Positions 18,146 to 26,531 of a stretch of DNA of 48,723 nt are shown in pieces. Made by a program: the position numbers and the translations under genes. This DNA comes from Candidatus Thalassarchaeaceae archaeon. Its GTDB lineage: Archaea; Thermoplasmatota; Poseidoniia; Poseidoniales; Thalassarchaeaceae. Under the pieces are notes generated by a model. That model was not told the DNA's origin and ran no database searches. It worked only from the letters and a program-made list of their open reading frames with translations. Location: the NCBI GenBank assembly GCA_030751995.1, contig JASMFB010000004.1, positions 1 to 48,723 on the forward strand, read 5' to 3'. How positions within the stretch are numbered: position 1 is the stretch's first letter; each line of letters begins with the position of its first letter.

Positions 18146-19402
18146 ATGCAAGAGGGTGACTTGATTTACGATTGGAACATCGTCGATTATGAATTCAAGC
18201 GAGATGCCTCAAATCATCCGCATGGAATTTGGTTCGATGATGAGACATTACGAGATGGCCTTCAGAGTCCAAGTGCCCGTAATCCAACGATTGAAGAGAA
18301 GATTGAGTTGTTGTCCTATATGGAACGACTTGGTGTTCAGAAAGTGGATCTCGGCCTCCCAGGTGCAGGCCCATTTCATGTCAACCACATCGATGCCATG
18401 CTGTCTCATATCGTGGATAACGACTACAGCATTCGTCCCGGTTGCGCTGTTCGAACGGTTGTTTCAGACATCGAACCATTGGTTGATTTGCAGGCCAAAC
18501 ACGAGATGAAGATTCAGGCAAGCGCCTTCCTCGGCACCAGCCCCATACGACAATTCGCAGAGAATTGGACGATGGAAAGAATTCTCAGTACTGCTGAGAA
18601 AGCCGTTACTTTCGCGGTGGACAATGGAATTCCTGTGATGTTCGTCACAGAAGACACGACTCGCTCCAAACCCGAAGAAATCAAGGAAGTATACACTCGG
18701 GCAATAGAGCTGGGCGCGGACCGGATTTGTGTCTGTGATACCTGCGGTCACGTTACGCCCAACGGCGTCAAACAATTGCTCACATATATCCAAGATGAGG
18801 TCATTCCCGACGCGGGCGTCAAACGTCGAGATATCGAAGTCAATTGGCACGGTCACCAAGACCGTGGTCTAGGGGTTGCAAACAATCTGGCTGCCGCAGA
18901 GGCCGGTGCGGATGTCATTCATGGCACTGCACTGGGTGTGGGTGAGCGAGCCGGTAACGCACCACTGGACCAGACACTGGTTAACCTGAGTCTAATGGGC
19001 GTCATCGAGAATGATCTGACCTTACTCAACGAATACATGCAGAAGGCACATGATTACGTCGAGGTTGCCTTGCCACGCAATTATCCCGTGTTCGGGGAAG
19101 ATGCCTTCGAAACGGGCACTGGTGTTCACGCAAGTGCCGTAATCAAGGCCATGAAAAAGGGCGATCATTGGCTTGCCGACCGCGTATATTCGGGCGTTCC
19201 GGCTCAAGATTATGGTCTTCAACAAGTCATTCGAATCGGACACATGAGTGGTCGTTCAAACATCGTCTGGTGGCTTGAGCAACATGGCCATGAAGTGACC
19301 GACGAAATCGTGGCTCATTTGTTCGAGATCGCCAAGGGACAACGTCGTTTGATGCCTGATTCCGAGGTTGAAGCGGCTGTGCAAGAATTCCTTTCTGATT
19401 GA
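18146..19402 (+). CDS. isopropylmalate/homocitrate synthase-family enzyme
   Basis: From the ATG at 18146 the protein has 418 residues; a GTG at 18116 would start inside the hairpin arm and is disfavoured. It is a DRE-TIM (HMGL-like) acyltransferase: DDETLRDGLQSPSARNPTIE carries the catalytic R and metal-binding D, EVNWHGHQDRGLG provides the HxH metal ligands, and GTALGVGERAGNAPLDQTL is the conserved substrate loop. Such enzymes condense acetyl-CoA with a 2-oxoacid, giving 2-isopropylmalate, homocitrate or citramalate. The C-terminal part (NYPVFGEDAFETGTGVHASA onward) matches the linker region, but the allosteric LeuA dimer domain is missing, so feedback inhibition of the usual kind is not expected. 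The substrate cannot be decided from sequence alone; no leu genes flank it. Confidence 0.8.
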   Translation: MQEGDLIYDWNIVDYEFKRDASNHPHGIWFDDETLRDGLQSPSARNPTIEEKIELLSYMERLGVQKVDLGLPGAGPFHVNHIDAMLSHIVDNDYSIRPGCAVRTVVSDIEPLVDLQAKHEMKIQASAFLGTSPIRQFAENWTMERILSTAEKAVTFAVDNGIPVMFVTEDTTRSKPEEIKEVYTRAIELGADRICVCDTCGHVTPNGVKQLLTYIQDEVIPDAGVKRRDIEVNWHGHQDRGLGVANNLAAAEAGADVIHGTALGVGERAGNAPLDQTLVNLSLMGVIENDLTLLNEYMQKAHDYVEVALPRNYPVFGEDAFETGTGVHASAVIKAMKKGDHWLADRVYSGVPAQDYGLQQVIRIGHMSGRSNIVWWLEQHGHEVTDEIVAHLFEIAKGQRRLMPDSEVEAAVQEFLSD

Positions 19403-19432
19403 GCGTCTCATCCATGGTTTCAATAACGAACT

Positions 19433-19451
19433 CATGGCCCTACGGGCCATG
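19433..19451 (+). promoter_or_regulatory. hairpin containing the subtilase start codon
   Basis: CATGGCCC (19433-19440) pairs perfectly with GGGCCATG (19444-19451) around TAC. The final ATG of the right arm (19449-19451) is the start codon that directly precedes the signal peptide of the subtilase, so folding would bury the start. Confidence 0.6.
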
Positions 19452-22400
19452 AAGTGGATTGGAATCACCTTGTTGTTGGTTTTCTCAAGCCTTTCTCCAA
19501 TCGCTTCAGCAGCCGATATTTTTGAGGAAACGGACCATCTTTCAGAGTATTCCAAATCTGTTCAATTAGCGTTTGCCCGGTGCGCAGAATTACCTGCTCA
19601 CGATGGTACTTGGTTGGTGGTCAGTACATTTCCTCTGGGCGAAGAAGCCCCGTATATCCCCCATGCATGGTTGGTCGATGCATCGCCGGCTGAAATCAGT
19701 CTGTGGATGGATTCCAATCGTATCGAGATTGCCTGTCCCGATGTAGAACGCCAACAGGAACTCCGTTGGACACCAAACGACCCAAAATTCAGCGATCAAT
19801 GGCACCTCCAAAACACCGGGCAGACGAGTGGTGGCCTTTCTGGTGAAGATGCGAATCTAACGGGTGCATGGCAATCCTATCAGGGAACAGGTGTGATGAT
19901 TGGGATTGTCGACGATGGGTTGGACCACGAGCATCCTGACCTGATGACCAATTATGACACCACAAATGATTACGATTTCTGTGGAAACGATGGAAACCCC
20001 TCTCCCTCAAATTGGGATGCGCATGGCACGGCTGCGGCGGGCGTTGCTGCAGCGACCGGCGACAACAACGTCGGCGTGTCCGGAGCCGCCCCTGATGCCA
20101 ATCTCATTGGATTGGAACTAATCTCTTGTAACTCAGGCGACTCAAAACAGGCCGATGCACTTGGCCATGAAAATCAGATTATCGACATTTACAGCAATTC
20201 ATGGGGGCCATCAGACGATGGAAGTACACTGGAGGCACCCGGTCCTTTGACCATTGCCGCATTCGAAGATGATGTGGCAAACGGCCGAGGGGGTCTAGGC
20301 AACATCATCACATGGGCTGCTGGTAATGGATTGGATGACGATGATGATTCCAACAAGGATGGCTACGCCAATGCACGCCAAACCATCGCAGTGACCGCCA
20401 TCACGCATCAGGGCGACCAGTCATGGTATGCAGAACCAGGTGCCAACATCTTGGTTGCAGCACACAGTGATGGCAGTGGCGAAGGCATCACTACGACCGA
20501 TATCGAGGGTTCATCTGGATATACTAACAATGACTACACCGACAATTTCGGCGGCACCTCATCAGCCACCCCTCTGGCAAGTGGTGTCATCGCTTTGATT
20601 CTCGAGGCCAATGCCAATCTGACTTGGCGTGACGTGCAACATGTTCTGGTTCATAGTTCTCGACAGAACGATGCCAGTGACAGTTCATGGAACGTCAATG
20701 GTGCCGGCCATGACGTCTCGCACAAGTATGGATTCGGAGCCGTAGATGCCGGCCGAGCGGTCGCCGTCGCAGAGAATTGGACAAATGTTGACCCGGCAAT
20801 AAATATCACCAGCAATACACGCACAATCAATACTGCAATTCCGGACAATACCCCTCAAGGATTGAACGATACAGTGGCCATCAACGATGGACTACGAGTG
20901 GAACACGTCGAAGTCATCGTCGACATTGATCATGTCTATCGGGGCGACCTGATTATCACTCTCACTTCCCCGTCGGGGACCGAGAGCACACTTGCGCAGA
21001 AACAGAGTGATGCCAATAACAACTACCACAATTGGATGTTCTCTACCGTCCACAATTGGGATGAGCCTTCTGAAGGTAACTGGACCTTGTCCGTGGAAGA
21101 TGATGGCAATGGGGATACTGGAACCTGGAATGATTGGGAACTCATCATCCATGGCGTCCCCATGGTTCTCGATTCAGATGGAGATGGGTTGACCAACGAT
21201 AATGAGACAGACGTTCATGGCACAGATCCCTATGACGCTGACACAGATGATGATGATTTGACTGATTACGAAGAGATCATGGTAACCAACACCGACCCTC
21301 TAGAGGAGGATAGCGACAATGATACGTTGCTGGATGGTGCCGAAGTCAATTTGTATGGAACTAATCCACTGTCTAACGACACAGATGGAGATGGTCTGAC
21401 CGATGCGCAAGAAATCCTTTTCTTCGGCAGTGACCCCTTGACATTCGACGCCGACACCGATGCAGATGCTTGGTATTGGTTCCAAGATTGCAATGATACA
21501 AATCCACTGATTCACCCGGGGATGTCTGAACTGCTCAATGGAATCGACGACAATTGCAATGACAATTGGGATGAAGGATTCAATGTCTCGGATTCAGACA
21601 ACGATGACCTAGCTGATTATCCAGAATACCATGTATTTGGGACCAATTGGACTAATCCTGATACTGACGGTGATAATCTGACCGACGGAGATGAGATTCT
21701 CATTCACGGCACCAACCCGCTGGTTCCAGACCCCGATGCGGATGCTGACGGCTGGTATTGGTTCCAAGATTGTAACGAGTCAAATCCTTTGATTAATCCA
21801 GCTATGCCCGAGGTACTGGATGGGATTGACAACGATTGCGACGATGAGATTGACGAGGATTATGCCGGCATAGATTCTGATTTGGATGGATTACTCGATT
21901 TGAACGAATACAATATCTATCTTACCGATCCGTTTGACAATGATACTGATGATGATGGTCTCGATGATGGCATTGAACTCAATGTGACATTCACCAATCC
22001 GTTGGTGCCAGACCCCGATTCTGATGGCGATGGCTTCAGATGGTTTGTCGATTGTGATGACAATGATTCAGCCATTCATCCAAACGCGACTGAGATGTGG
22101 GATGGACTGGATCAGAATTGCAATGACCTCATCGATGAGATGGTTAATCGAGCAGGCCAAATCTCCGTCCTTCCAGCAGAATCGGAGTTGGAGTTGAACG
22201 CGACCTCCGACCCATTGTTCCTACAGAGTTTTGTGAATATTTCAACAGATTCCATCCTCGACATAGAAACGAGTTGGTTCATTGAGGACAGTCAACAAGG
22301 CACGCGCTGGGTAATTACGAACGAATCATGGATGTCGTTGGGGCCATTCAATTGCAAGGGTGCCGTCTCTGACTTCGTTGCAGAGATATGTGTACAGAAC

Positions 22401-22754
22401 GGCACAACAGAGACCTATTCTGTCACCGTTTCCATATCAGACGGTTACGAGATTATCACCAACACGTGGTCGGTCACTTACACCGTATGGCATGAACCTG
22501 AACTTGAACCAGAACCTGAACCAGAGCCTGAGGTGATTCCAGACACACCCTCTGAATCAACAGACGATGGGAATTCGACGACAAGCGGCGGATTTGCCAT
22601 CGATGTCAATACGCGCGTAATTCTAGGTCTGATTGCAATCGTTGTTCTTCTCGGCATCATTGTGTTATTCACTGGACGAAGGAAAATTCCTCCGCCCCCG
22701 GTTCGCACGCCACCATCAAATCTTCCTCAGATGGTAGGTCAGAGATTCCGATGA
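19449..22754 (+). CDS. membrane-anchored subtilisin-like protease with calcium modules
   Basis: About 1101 residues from the ATG at 19449; the frame stays open to 19368 but only this start puts the signal peptide (MKWIGITLLLVFSSLSPIAS) at the N-terminus. The S8 peptidase triad is D155 (IGIVDDGLDHEHPD), H192 (DAHGTAAAG) and S371 (GGTSSATPLASG). A proprotein-convertase P domain (about 480-580) follows, then DxDxDG-rich calcium repeats alternating with three 30-residue MopE-like metal-binding motifs, a further beta domain, a PEPEPE linker, one transmembrane helix (VILGLIAIVVLLGIIVLF) and a short basic tail. It is a cell-surface protease that probably feeds on environmental protein. The stop codon directly abuts that of the convergent thiolase. 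Confidence 0.92.
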   Translation: MKWIGITLLLVFSSLSPIASAADIFEETDHLSEYSKSVQLAFARCAELPAHDGTWLVVSTFPLGEEAPYIPHAWLVDASPAEISLWMDSNRIEIACPDVERQQELRWTPNDPKFSDQWHLQNTGQTSGGLSGEDANLTGAWQSYQGTGVMIGIVDDGLDHEHPDLMTNYDTTNDYDFCGNDGNPSPSNWDAHGTAAAGVAAATGDNNVGVSGAAPDANLIGLELISCNSGDSKQADALGHENQIIDIYSNSWGPSDDGSTLEAPGPLTIAAFEDDVANGRGGLGNIITWAAGNGLDDDDDSNKDGYANARQTIAVTAITHQGDQSWYAEPGANILVAAHSDGSGEGITTTDIEGSSGYTNNDYTDNFGGTSSATPLASGVIALILEANANLTWRDVQHVLVHSSRQNDASDSSWNVNGAGHDVSHKYGFGAVDAGRAVAVAENWTNVDPAINITSNTRTINTAIPDNTPQGLNDTVAINDGLRVEHVEVIVDIDHVYRGDLIITLTSPSGTESTLAQKQSDANNNYHNWMFSTVHNWDEPSEGNWTLSVEDDGNGDTGTWNDWELIIHGVPMVLDSDGDGLTNDNETDVHGTDPYDADTDDDDLTDYEEIMVTNTDPLEEDSDNDTLLDGAEVNLYGTNPLSNDTDGDGLTDAQEILFFGSDPLTFDADTDADAWYWFQDCNDTNPLIHPGMSELLNGIDDNCNDNWDEGFNVSDSDNDDLADYPEYHVFGTNWTNPDTDGDNLTDGDEILIHGTNPLVPDPDADADGWYWFQDCNESNPLINPAMPEVLDGIDNDCDDEIDEDYAGIDSDLDGLLDLNEYNIYLTDPFDNDTDDDGLDDGIELNVTFTNPLVPDPDSDGDGFRWFVDCDDNDSAIHPNATEMWDGLDQNCNDLIDEMVNRAGQISVLPAESELELNATSDPLFLQSFVNISTDSILDIETSWFIEDSQQGTRWVITNESWMSLGPFNCKGAVSDFVAEICVQNGTTETYSVTVSISDGYEIITNTWSVTYTVWHEPELEPEPEPEPEVIPDTPSESTDDGNSTTSGGFAIDVNTRVILGLIAIVVLLGIIVLFTGRRKIPPPPVRTPPSNLPQMVGQRFR
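21486..22139 (+). repeat. three MopE-type metal-binding motifs in the subtilase
   Basis: Three 30-residue copies at 21486-21575, 21768-21857 and 22050-22139 share the pattern DC[ND]..[NP]..I[HN]P...E...GID.[ND]C[ND]D..DE (third copy GLDQNCNDLIDE). Between them lie EF-hand-like DxDxDGLxD calcium repeats. The spacing of 282 bases between copy starts is constant, showing a repeated unit of about 94 residues. Confidence 0.85.
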
Positions 22755-23894
22755 TTAAACATCAACAAGCATGGCGACCGCATTACCTCCACCCAGACAG
22801 AGTGTGACAATTCCCTTGCCACCCCCCGAGCGACGAAGTGCATTGATGAGTGCCATTAGACAGCGAGCCCCCGTTGCACCCAGTGGGTGACCGATAGCAA
22901 CAGCCCCCCCATGGGGGTTGAGTTTCTCAGCAGGGATGTCACACTCCTTTGCAATGGCACATGAAGCGGCTGCAAAAGCCTCGTTGTGTTCGACATAAGC
23001 CAAATCATCCATTGTCAATCCATTTCGCTCAAGCAATAATCCAATCGCAGGAATCGGCGCCGCCATTACTCTGGCTGGCTCGACTCCCGAGGTACAGTAA
23101 TCGAGAACTGTTGCCAGTACCGGCCAACCATTTGCATCGGCAGCATCCCGACTGGCGACTAAAACAGCAGCAGCTCCATCAGAGAGTTGCGATGAATTAC
23201 CTGCTGTGATTTGTCCACCCTCGGTGAAAGCGGCCTGCAATTCGCTGAGATCTTCCCCTGGACGAATGCCTTCATCGCGTTCGATTCCAGATGTCTCAAC
23301 AACTTCGAAATCCATCCAGCCTTGGTTCCATGCAGCATCCGCCAACTCATGAGAGCGGGCGGCAAAGACATCTGCACTTTCTCTAGAAATGCCACATTCT
23401 TCGGCAATCGCTTCACCCGTATTGCCCATGTGCTCATCGTTGTAGACGTCCCAAAGGCCGTCGTGAACCATAGTAGGCCTCATCTCTCCGAATTCTGTTC
23501 TAGAGATTTTCCGGCCGAAATAAGGTGCATTACTCATTGATTCCATTCCACCGGCTACAATCACGCTGTATTCACCAGCGCGAATGCTGTTAGCAGCCAT
23601 CATGACCGCTTTCAATGCAGATCCGCAGACCTTGTTGACTGTGGTCGCAGGAGTACTGACTGGCATACCTGCGCCCAGTGCGACCTGTCTCGCAGGCGCT
23701 TGACCCGCACCGGTTTGCAACACTTGCCCGAACAGTACTTCATCGATGATTCCACTGGCTGGGTCAATCTCGGCACGCGCAAGCAAACCTTTGACCACAT
23801 GAATTCCCAATTCAACCGCTGAGCGGTCGGCTAAGGAACCACGATAGCGCCCGACAGGAGTACGTGCAACAGCACAGATGACAACCCCTGGCAT
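22755..23894 (-). CDS. acetyl-CoA acetyltransferase (thiolase)
   Basis: The 379-residue enzyme is a full-length thiolase. The nucleophile C90 is in VNKVCGSALKAV, the second-site H336 in AIGHPLGATGAR, and C366 in TLCLGGGNA. It has the NPHGGAVAIGHPLG and NEAFAA motifs of bacterial-type biosynthetic/degradative thiolases (PhaA/FadA-like), unlike the archaeal mevalonate-pathway thiolase that usually sits beside a DUF35 gene. It condenses two acetyl-CoA or cleaves acetoacetyl-CoA/3-oxoacyl-CoA; direction is not shown. It starts 15 bases after the tryptophan dioxygenase stop on the same strand, so the two are probably co-transcribed, suggesting amino-acid or fatty-acid catabolism. Confidence 0.92.
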   Translation of the reverse strand: MPGVVICAVARTPVGRYRGSLADRSAVELGIHVVKGLLARAEIDPASGIIDEVLFGQVLQTGAGQAPARQVALGAGMPVSTPATTVNKVCGSALKAVMMAANSIRAGEYSVIVAGGMESMSNAPYFGRKISRTEFGEMRPTMVHDGLWDVYNDEHMGNTGEAIAEECGISRESADVFAARSHELADAAWNQGWMDFEVVETSGIERDEGIRPGEDLSELQAAFTEGGQITAGNSSQLSDGAAAVLVASRDAADANGWPVLATVLDYCTSGVEPARVMAAPIPAIGLLLERNGLTMDDLAYVEHNEAFAAASCAIAKECDIPAEKLNPHGGAVAIGHPLGATGARCLMALINALRRSGGGKGIVTLCLGGGNAVAMLVDV

Positions 23895-23909
23895 GCTTCT
23901 GACCCCTAT

Positions 23910-25022
23910 TCAATTCGTCCCTTCACCGGCGAATCCATACATTTCGCCATTTTGCAACGCCGGACGTAATTCTGGCTTGAGTAGAATCGTTCGTACCCCC
24001 CAGAGGTCGCCAAAGATTCGGTACTTGGTGGTCGCATCGAGGTAATCGACTCCAGAAGAGCCCCCTGTACCCACACGCCGACCGATGATTCGCTCGACCA
24101 TACGCGCATGATACGTGCGGAATAGGACCATGCTTTCTTCCAGTTCGACCACGGCATCAATCAAAACGCGAGGCCAAGCGAGTAAGGGTAACTCTCGATA
24201 CGATTCTATGAACAACAATCCCGCGCGTGCGCGATTGACTTCTCCATCGGGTTTGAGGAAATCCCGTGCCCCTTGGCTGGCGGCCTCAAAACGTGCTTTC
24301 ACCGCCTCGATATTGTCTACACCTTGCGCCTCCATGCGTGCACTGGCTGCTTCGCCAATGCTACTGTAAGCCAACAGATGTGCATCCACATAATCTTGCA
24401 CCGCCTCAGAATCACCTTCTGAGCCGTAGAATGATCCCATGATTGGTGTTCTTGACAACCAAGTCGTCAGGGCGGAAACCAATGTAGTATCTTCAAGTGC
24501 GCTTTCCAATCTTGACAATGCTGCTGCATCAGCCTCACTTCGTGAAGCAAGTTTTCGGAAGTGTGCGAGAGGATCCATCTCTGAAACCCGGCCCACGTGT
24601 TCTAGGCCAAGCAAAATTTCCATTTCCCTCATCTGATACGATTCAAATCCACTCGCCGTACCAAGTTCATCCCTGAATGCTAGGAAGCCCTGTGGAGTTA
24701 GCGTCTCCATGACTTTCCATTGATTGGCGAGCAATCGGAAGATCTCCGTCACCCGCCCAAGATGTTCTACCGCTTTGGGCACCAATGCTTCGGGAACGTG
24801 CTCCGTCGCTAGGATATCGCGAATCTCTTTCAGTTCGCGAATCACTTGCTTGAACCAGAGCTCAAAGGTTTGGTGAGTCACGATGAAGTGCATTTCATCG
24901 TTGCTGACACCCTCGTCATCACGTTGTAGAGACAATAGTTCATGCAGGCCTAGATAGCCTCCATATGTTCGGTTTGAGCCCCTTGCGCCGCCCGAATCTC
25001 CTTCGCCCATGTTGTTCCGCAT
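23910..25022 (-). CDS. kynA: tryptophan 2,3-dioxygenase
   Basis: A heme enzyme that opens the indole ring of tryptophan with O2 to N-formylkynurenine, the first step of the kynurenine pathway. From the ATG at 25020-25022 it has 370 residues (a GTG at 25055 and an ATG at 25010 are alternatives). The N-terminal YGGYLGLHELLSLQ and the HFIVTHQTFELWFKQVIRE segment, with the active-site histidine and substrate residues, are diagnostic. So are GFESYQMREMEILLG and the C-terminal TGGSSGVDYLDATTKYRIFG. No kynureninase or formamidase is in the window. It lies between an RluA-type gene and a thiolase on the same strand, and one copy of a 42-bp direct repeat forms its leader. Oxygen use agrees with the heme A genes. 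Confidence 0.95.
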   Translation of the reverse strand: MRNNMGEGDSGGARGSNRTYGGYLGLHELLSLQRDDEGVSNDEMHFIVTHQTFELWFKQVIRELKEIRDILATEHVPEALVPKAVEHLGRVTEIFRLLANQWKVMETLTPQGFLAFRDELGTASGFESYQMREMEILLGLEHVGRVSEMDPLAHFRKLASRSEADAAALSRLESALEDTTLVSALTTWLSRTPIMGSFYGSEGDSEAVQDYVDAHLLAYSSIGEAASARMEAQGVDNIEAVKARFEAASQGARDFLKPDGEVNRARAGLLFIESYRELPLLAWPRVLIDAVVELEESMVLFRTYHARMVERIIGRRVGTGGSSGVDYLDATTKYRIFGDLWGVRTILLKPELRPALQNGEMYGFAGEGTN

Positions 25023-25026
25023 CGCC

Positions 25027-25068
25027 TTGATGCTTGAATGCCTTGCCCCACTCACCGTTCAGGTTTCA
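25027..25068. repeat. direct repeat, copy A (tryptophan dioxygenase leader)
   Basis: Shares about 34 of 42 aligned bases with copy B at 25999-26039; common blocks are CTTGAATG, CTTGCCCC, ACCGTT and AGGTTTCA. It includes the stop codon of the RluA gene and the leader of the dioxygenase gene. Confidence 0.8.
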
Positions 25069-25955
25069 AAATCGATTTTGACTCGATTTGCGAAGGGAAC
25101 ATTCGATTCATATAACACAAATTCATCTGTTTCAGGGTGCAAAAAACCAAGCGCAGTTGCATGCAAACAGATTCGTTTGAGAGGGTTTGTTGTAGCCCCG
25201 TGTACAATGTCACCGACAATCGGACAACCCTGGAGTTGCATCGCCATTCGAATTTGATGCCGACGACCGGTATCGATTTTGATCTCTATCAAAGATACAA
25301 ATTCATCCTGATCTTCGGTTTTCCAATGTGTGATAGATTGTTTCGACCCTTTGAACGTTGATTTGACACGTTTAACATGCAGATGTTTGTCTTCCACGAG
25401 CCAAGATGAATCTGTTCCTTCGGAATCTTTTGGACCCCCTTCCACAAGGGCATGGTACAGTCTTTCTACATCCCGTTGAGCGAATTGTGCTTGCAAGAAT
25501 TCTTTGATTTCTCGATTTTTTGCAAATACCATGACACCAGATGTATCGCGGTCTAATCGGTGCACAATATGACTCCATGCGCGTTCCGATTGGCGCTTCA
25601 CGTGATCCACACAACGACTGTGCAACGTATCTTTCTCGAGTTTGTCTGTGGCGACAGAAAGCAGGCCGGCCGGTTTTTCAACAACTAAAATATAATCATC
25701 CTCAAATAGAATTTTCAATTTTGAAAATTGTTTTTTCGGTTCAGGTGGAGGGGATTTCTTCATCGCATCCGAGCGATTGATAATCACAATAGTGTCACCC
25801 TTAACGAGCAATTCTTTGGCCTTGTAAACAGGTATTCCATTGATCAATACTCTACCTTCAGTCAGCATTTTTCGCAATTTGGACTTTGTCGATTCGGAAA
25901 ACATCAATGCCAATGTAGGGAGTAGAATACTCTCTTCTTCAACATTGAATTCCAT
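25059..25955 (-). CDS. RluA-family RNA pseudouridine synthase
   Basis: The 298-residue protein isomerises uridine to pseudouridine in RNA. The N-terminus has an S4-like RNA-binding segment (SKLRKMLTEGRVLINGIPVY), and the catalytic domain has the RluA motif HRLDRDTSGVMVFAKN, in which the second D is the nucleophile. GRRHQIRMAMQLQGCPIVGD is the second conserved block. The ATG at 25953-25955 follows the ribosome site AGGGGTG (25961-25967). RluA enzymes are mainly bacterial and eukaryotic; the gene also looks richer in A+T than its neighbours and is flanked by about 42-bp direct repeats, so lateral acquisition is plausible. The target RNA (rRNA or tRNA) is unknown. Confidence 0.88.
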   Translation of the reverse strand: MEFNVEEESILLPTLALMFSESTKSKLRKMLTEGRVLINGIPVYKAKELLVKGDTIVIINRSDAMKKSPPPEPKKQFSKLKILFEDDYILVVEKPAGLLSVATDKLEKDTLHSRCVDHVKRQSERAWSHIVHRLDRDTSGVMVFAKNREIKEFLQAQFAQRDVERLYHALVEGGPKDSEGTDSSWLVEDKHLHVKRVKSTFKGSKQSITHWKTEDQDEFVSLIEIKIDTGRRHQIRMAMQLQGCPIVGDIVHGATTNPLKRICLHATALGFLHPETDEFVLYESNVPFANRVKIDFET

Positions 25956-25960
25956 ATCGG

Positions 25961-25967
25961 CACCCCT
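25961..25967 (-). promoter_or_regulatory. Shine-Dalgarno site of the RluA-type gene
   Basis: AGGGGTG on the minus strand, five bases before the ATG at 25955, decides the start against the longer GTG-initiated frame that would run through the repeat. Confidence 0.65.
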
Positions 25968-25998
25968 AAGCAAATCTTTGCTCAATCGACGCACTGGA

Positions 25999-26039
25999 TT
26001 GACACTTGAATGTCTTGCCCCCTCCACCGTTAGGTTTCA
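25999..26039. repeat. direct repeat, copy B (RluA gene leader)
   Basis: Second copy of the element at 25027-25068, 972 bases away in the same orientation, standing 44 bases upstream of the RluA start codon. A local hairpin CCCCCT (26018-26023) / AGGGGG (26041-26046) overlaps this copy only. Confidence 0.8.
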
Positions 26040-26057
26040 CAGGGGGTTTTGACAATC

Positions 26058-26351
26058 TCAAACGTGCTCATTCCAGAAGTCCCAGTCGTATTGGTCCACA
26101 CCACAGTTCATTTCGTTGTTCTCGTTTTCCCACTCTCGAATTTCTTTTCTCAGAAGGTCTTCCGCATTGTCAAATTCCAATCTTGTAATCCAAAGCCCCA
26201 TCAGTTTCATTGCTCGACTTCTGAGCGCACTCTTCTGTCCGTGCAGTTCATCCTCAAGTGTTGGTATCCAAAGTTGTATTAGTTGCATGACCATTTTCTG
26301 AATTTCTCTTGCTTGCTTCGTGTTTTCATTGTTCTCTTTTTTGATATCCAT
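26058..26351 (-). CDS. small hypothetical protein, helical
   Basis: A 97-residue frame with a clear ATG at 26349-26351. The protein is highly charged, predicted helical (KQAREIQKMVMQLIQLWIPT, then SRAMKLMGLWITRLEFDNAE) with a tryptophan-rich, acidic C-terminus ending DQYDWDFWNEHV. No family is recognised. The DNA is richer in A+T than the surrounding genes, like the RluA-type gene next to it. A small hairpin AGCG-TAAG-CGCT (26354-26365) stands two bases before the ATG. It could be a real accessory gene or a non-coding remnant; composition of the protein favours a gene slightly. Confidence 0.5.
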   Translation of the reverse strand: MDIKKENNENTKQAREIQKMVMQLIQLWIPTLEDELHGQKSALRSRAMKLMGLWITRLEFDNAEDLLRKEIREWENENNEMNCGVDQYDWDFWNEHV

Positions 26352-26531
26352 CTAGCGCTTACGCTCCTGTGACCAATTTGGTGCAGATCAGGTTCGCTAA
26401 GACAACAGAATCACGAGGTATTGGGTTGTATCTCCCCATATATTAACAATGTGATTTTCTGCACACATTCTCCTTAACAAATTTCTGTAATTTCCGCAAC
26501 CGATAATTACCCGACACCGGAGCCGTCCCTA
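26352..26531. promoter_or_regulatory. A+T-rich divergent intergenic region
   Basis: A 180-base gap between the small minus-strand ORF and purP. TATA-like stretches are CATATATTAAC at 26437-26447 and GATAATTAC at 26502-26510; the second is 22-30 bases upstream of the purP ATG, which would suit a leaderless or short-leader transcript. ACCAATTTGGT at 26371-26381 is a small palindrome. No gene is seen. Confidence 0.35.

Noticed and set aside
22491-22533. GAACCTGAAC-type short repeat
   Set aside because: Codes the PEPEPE linker of the subtilase; an ordinary low-complexity linker.
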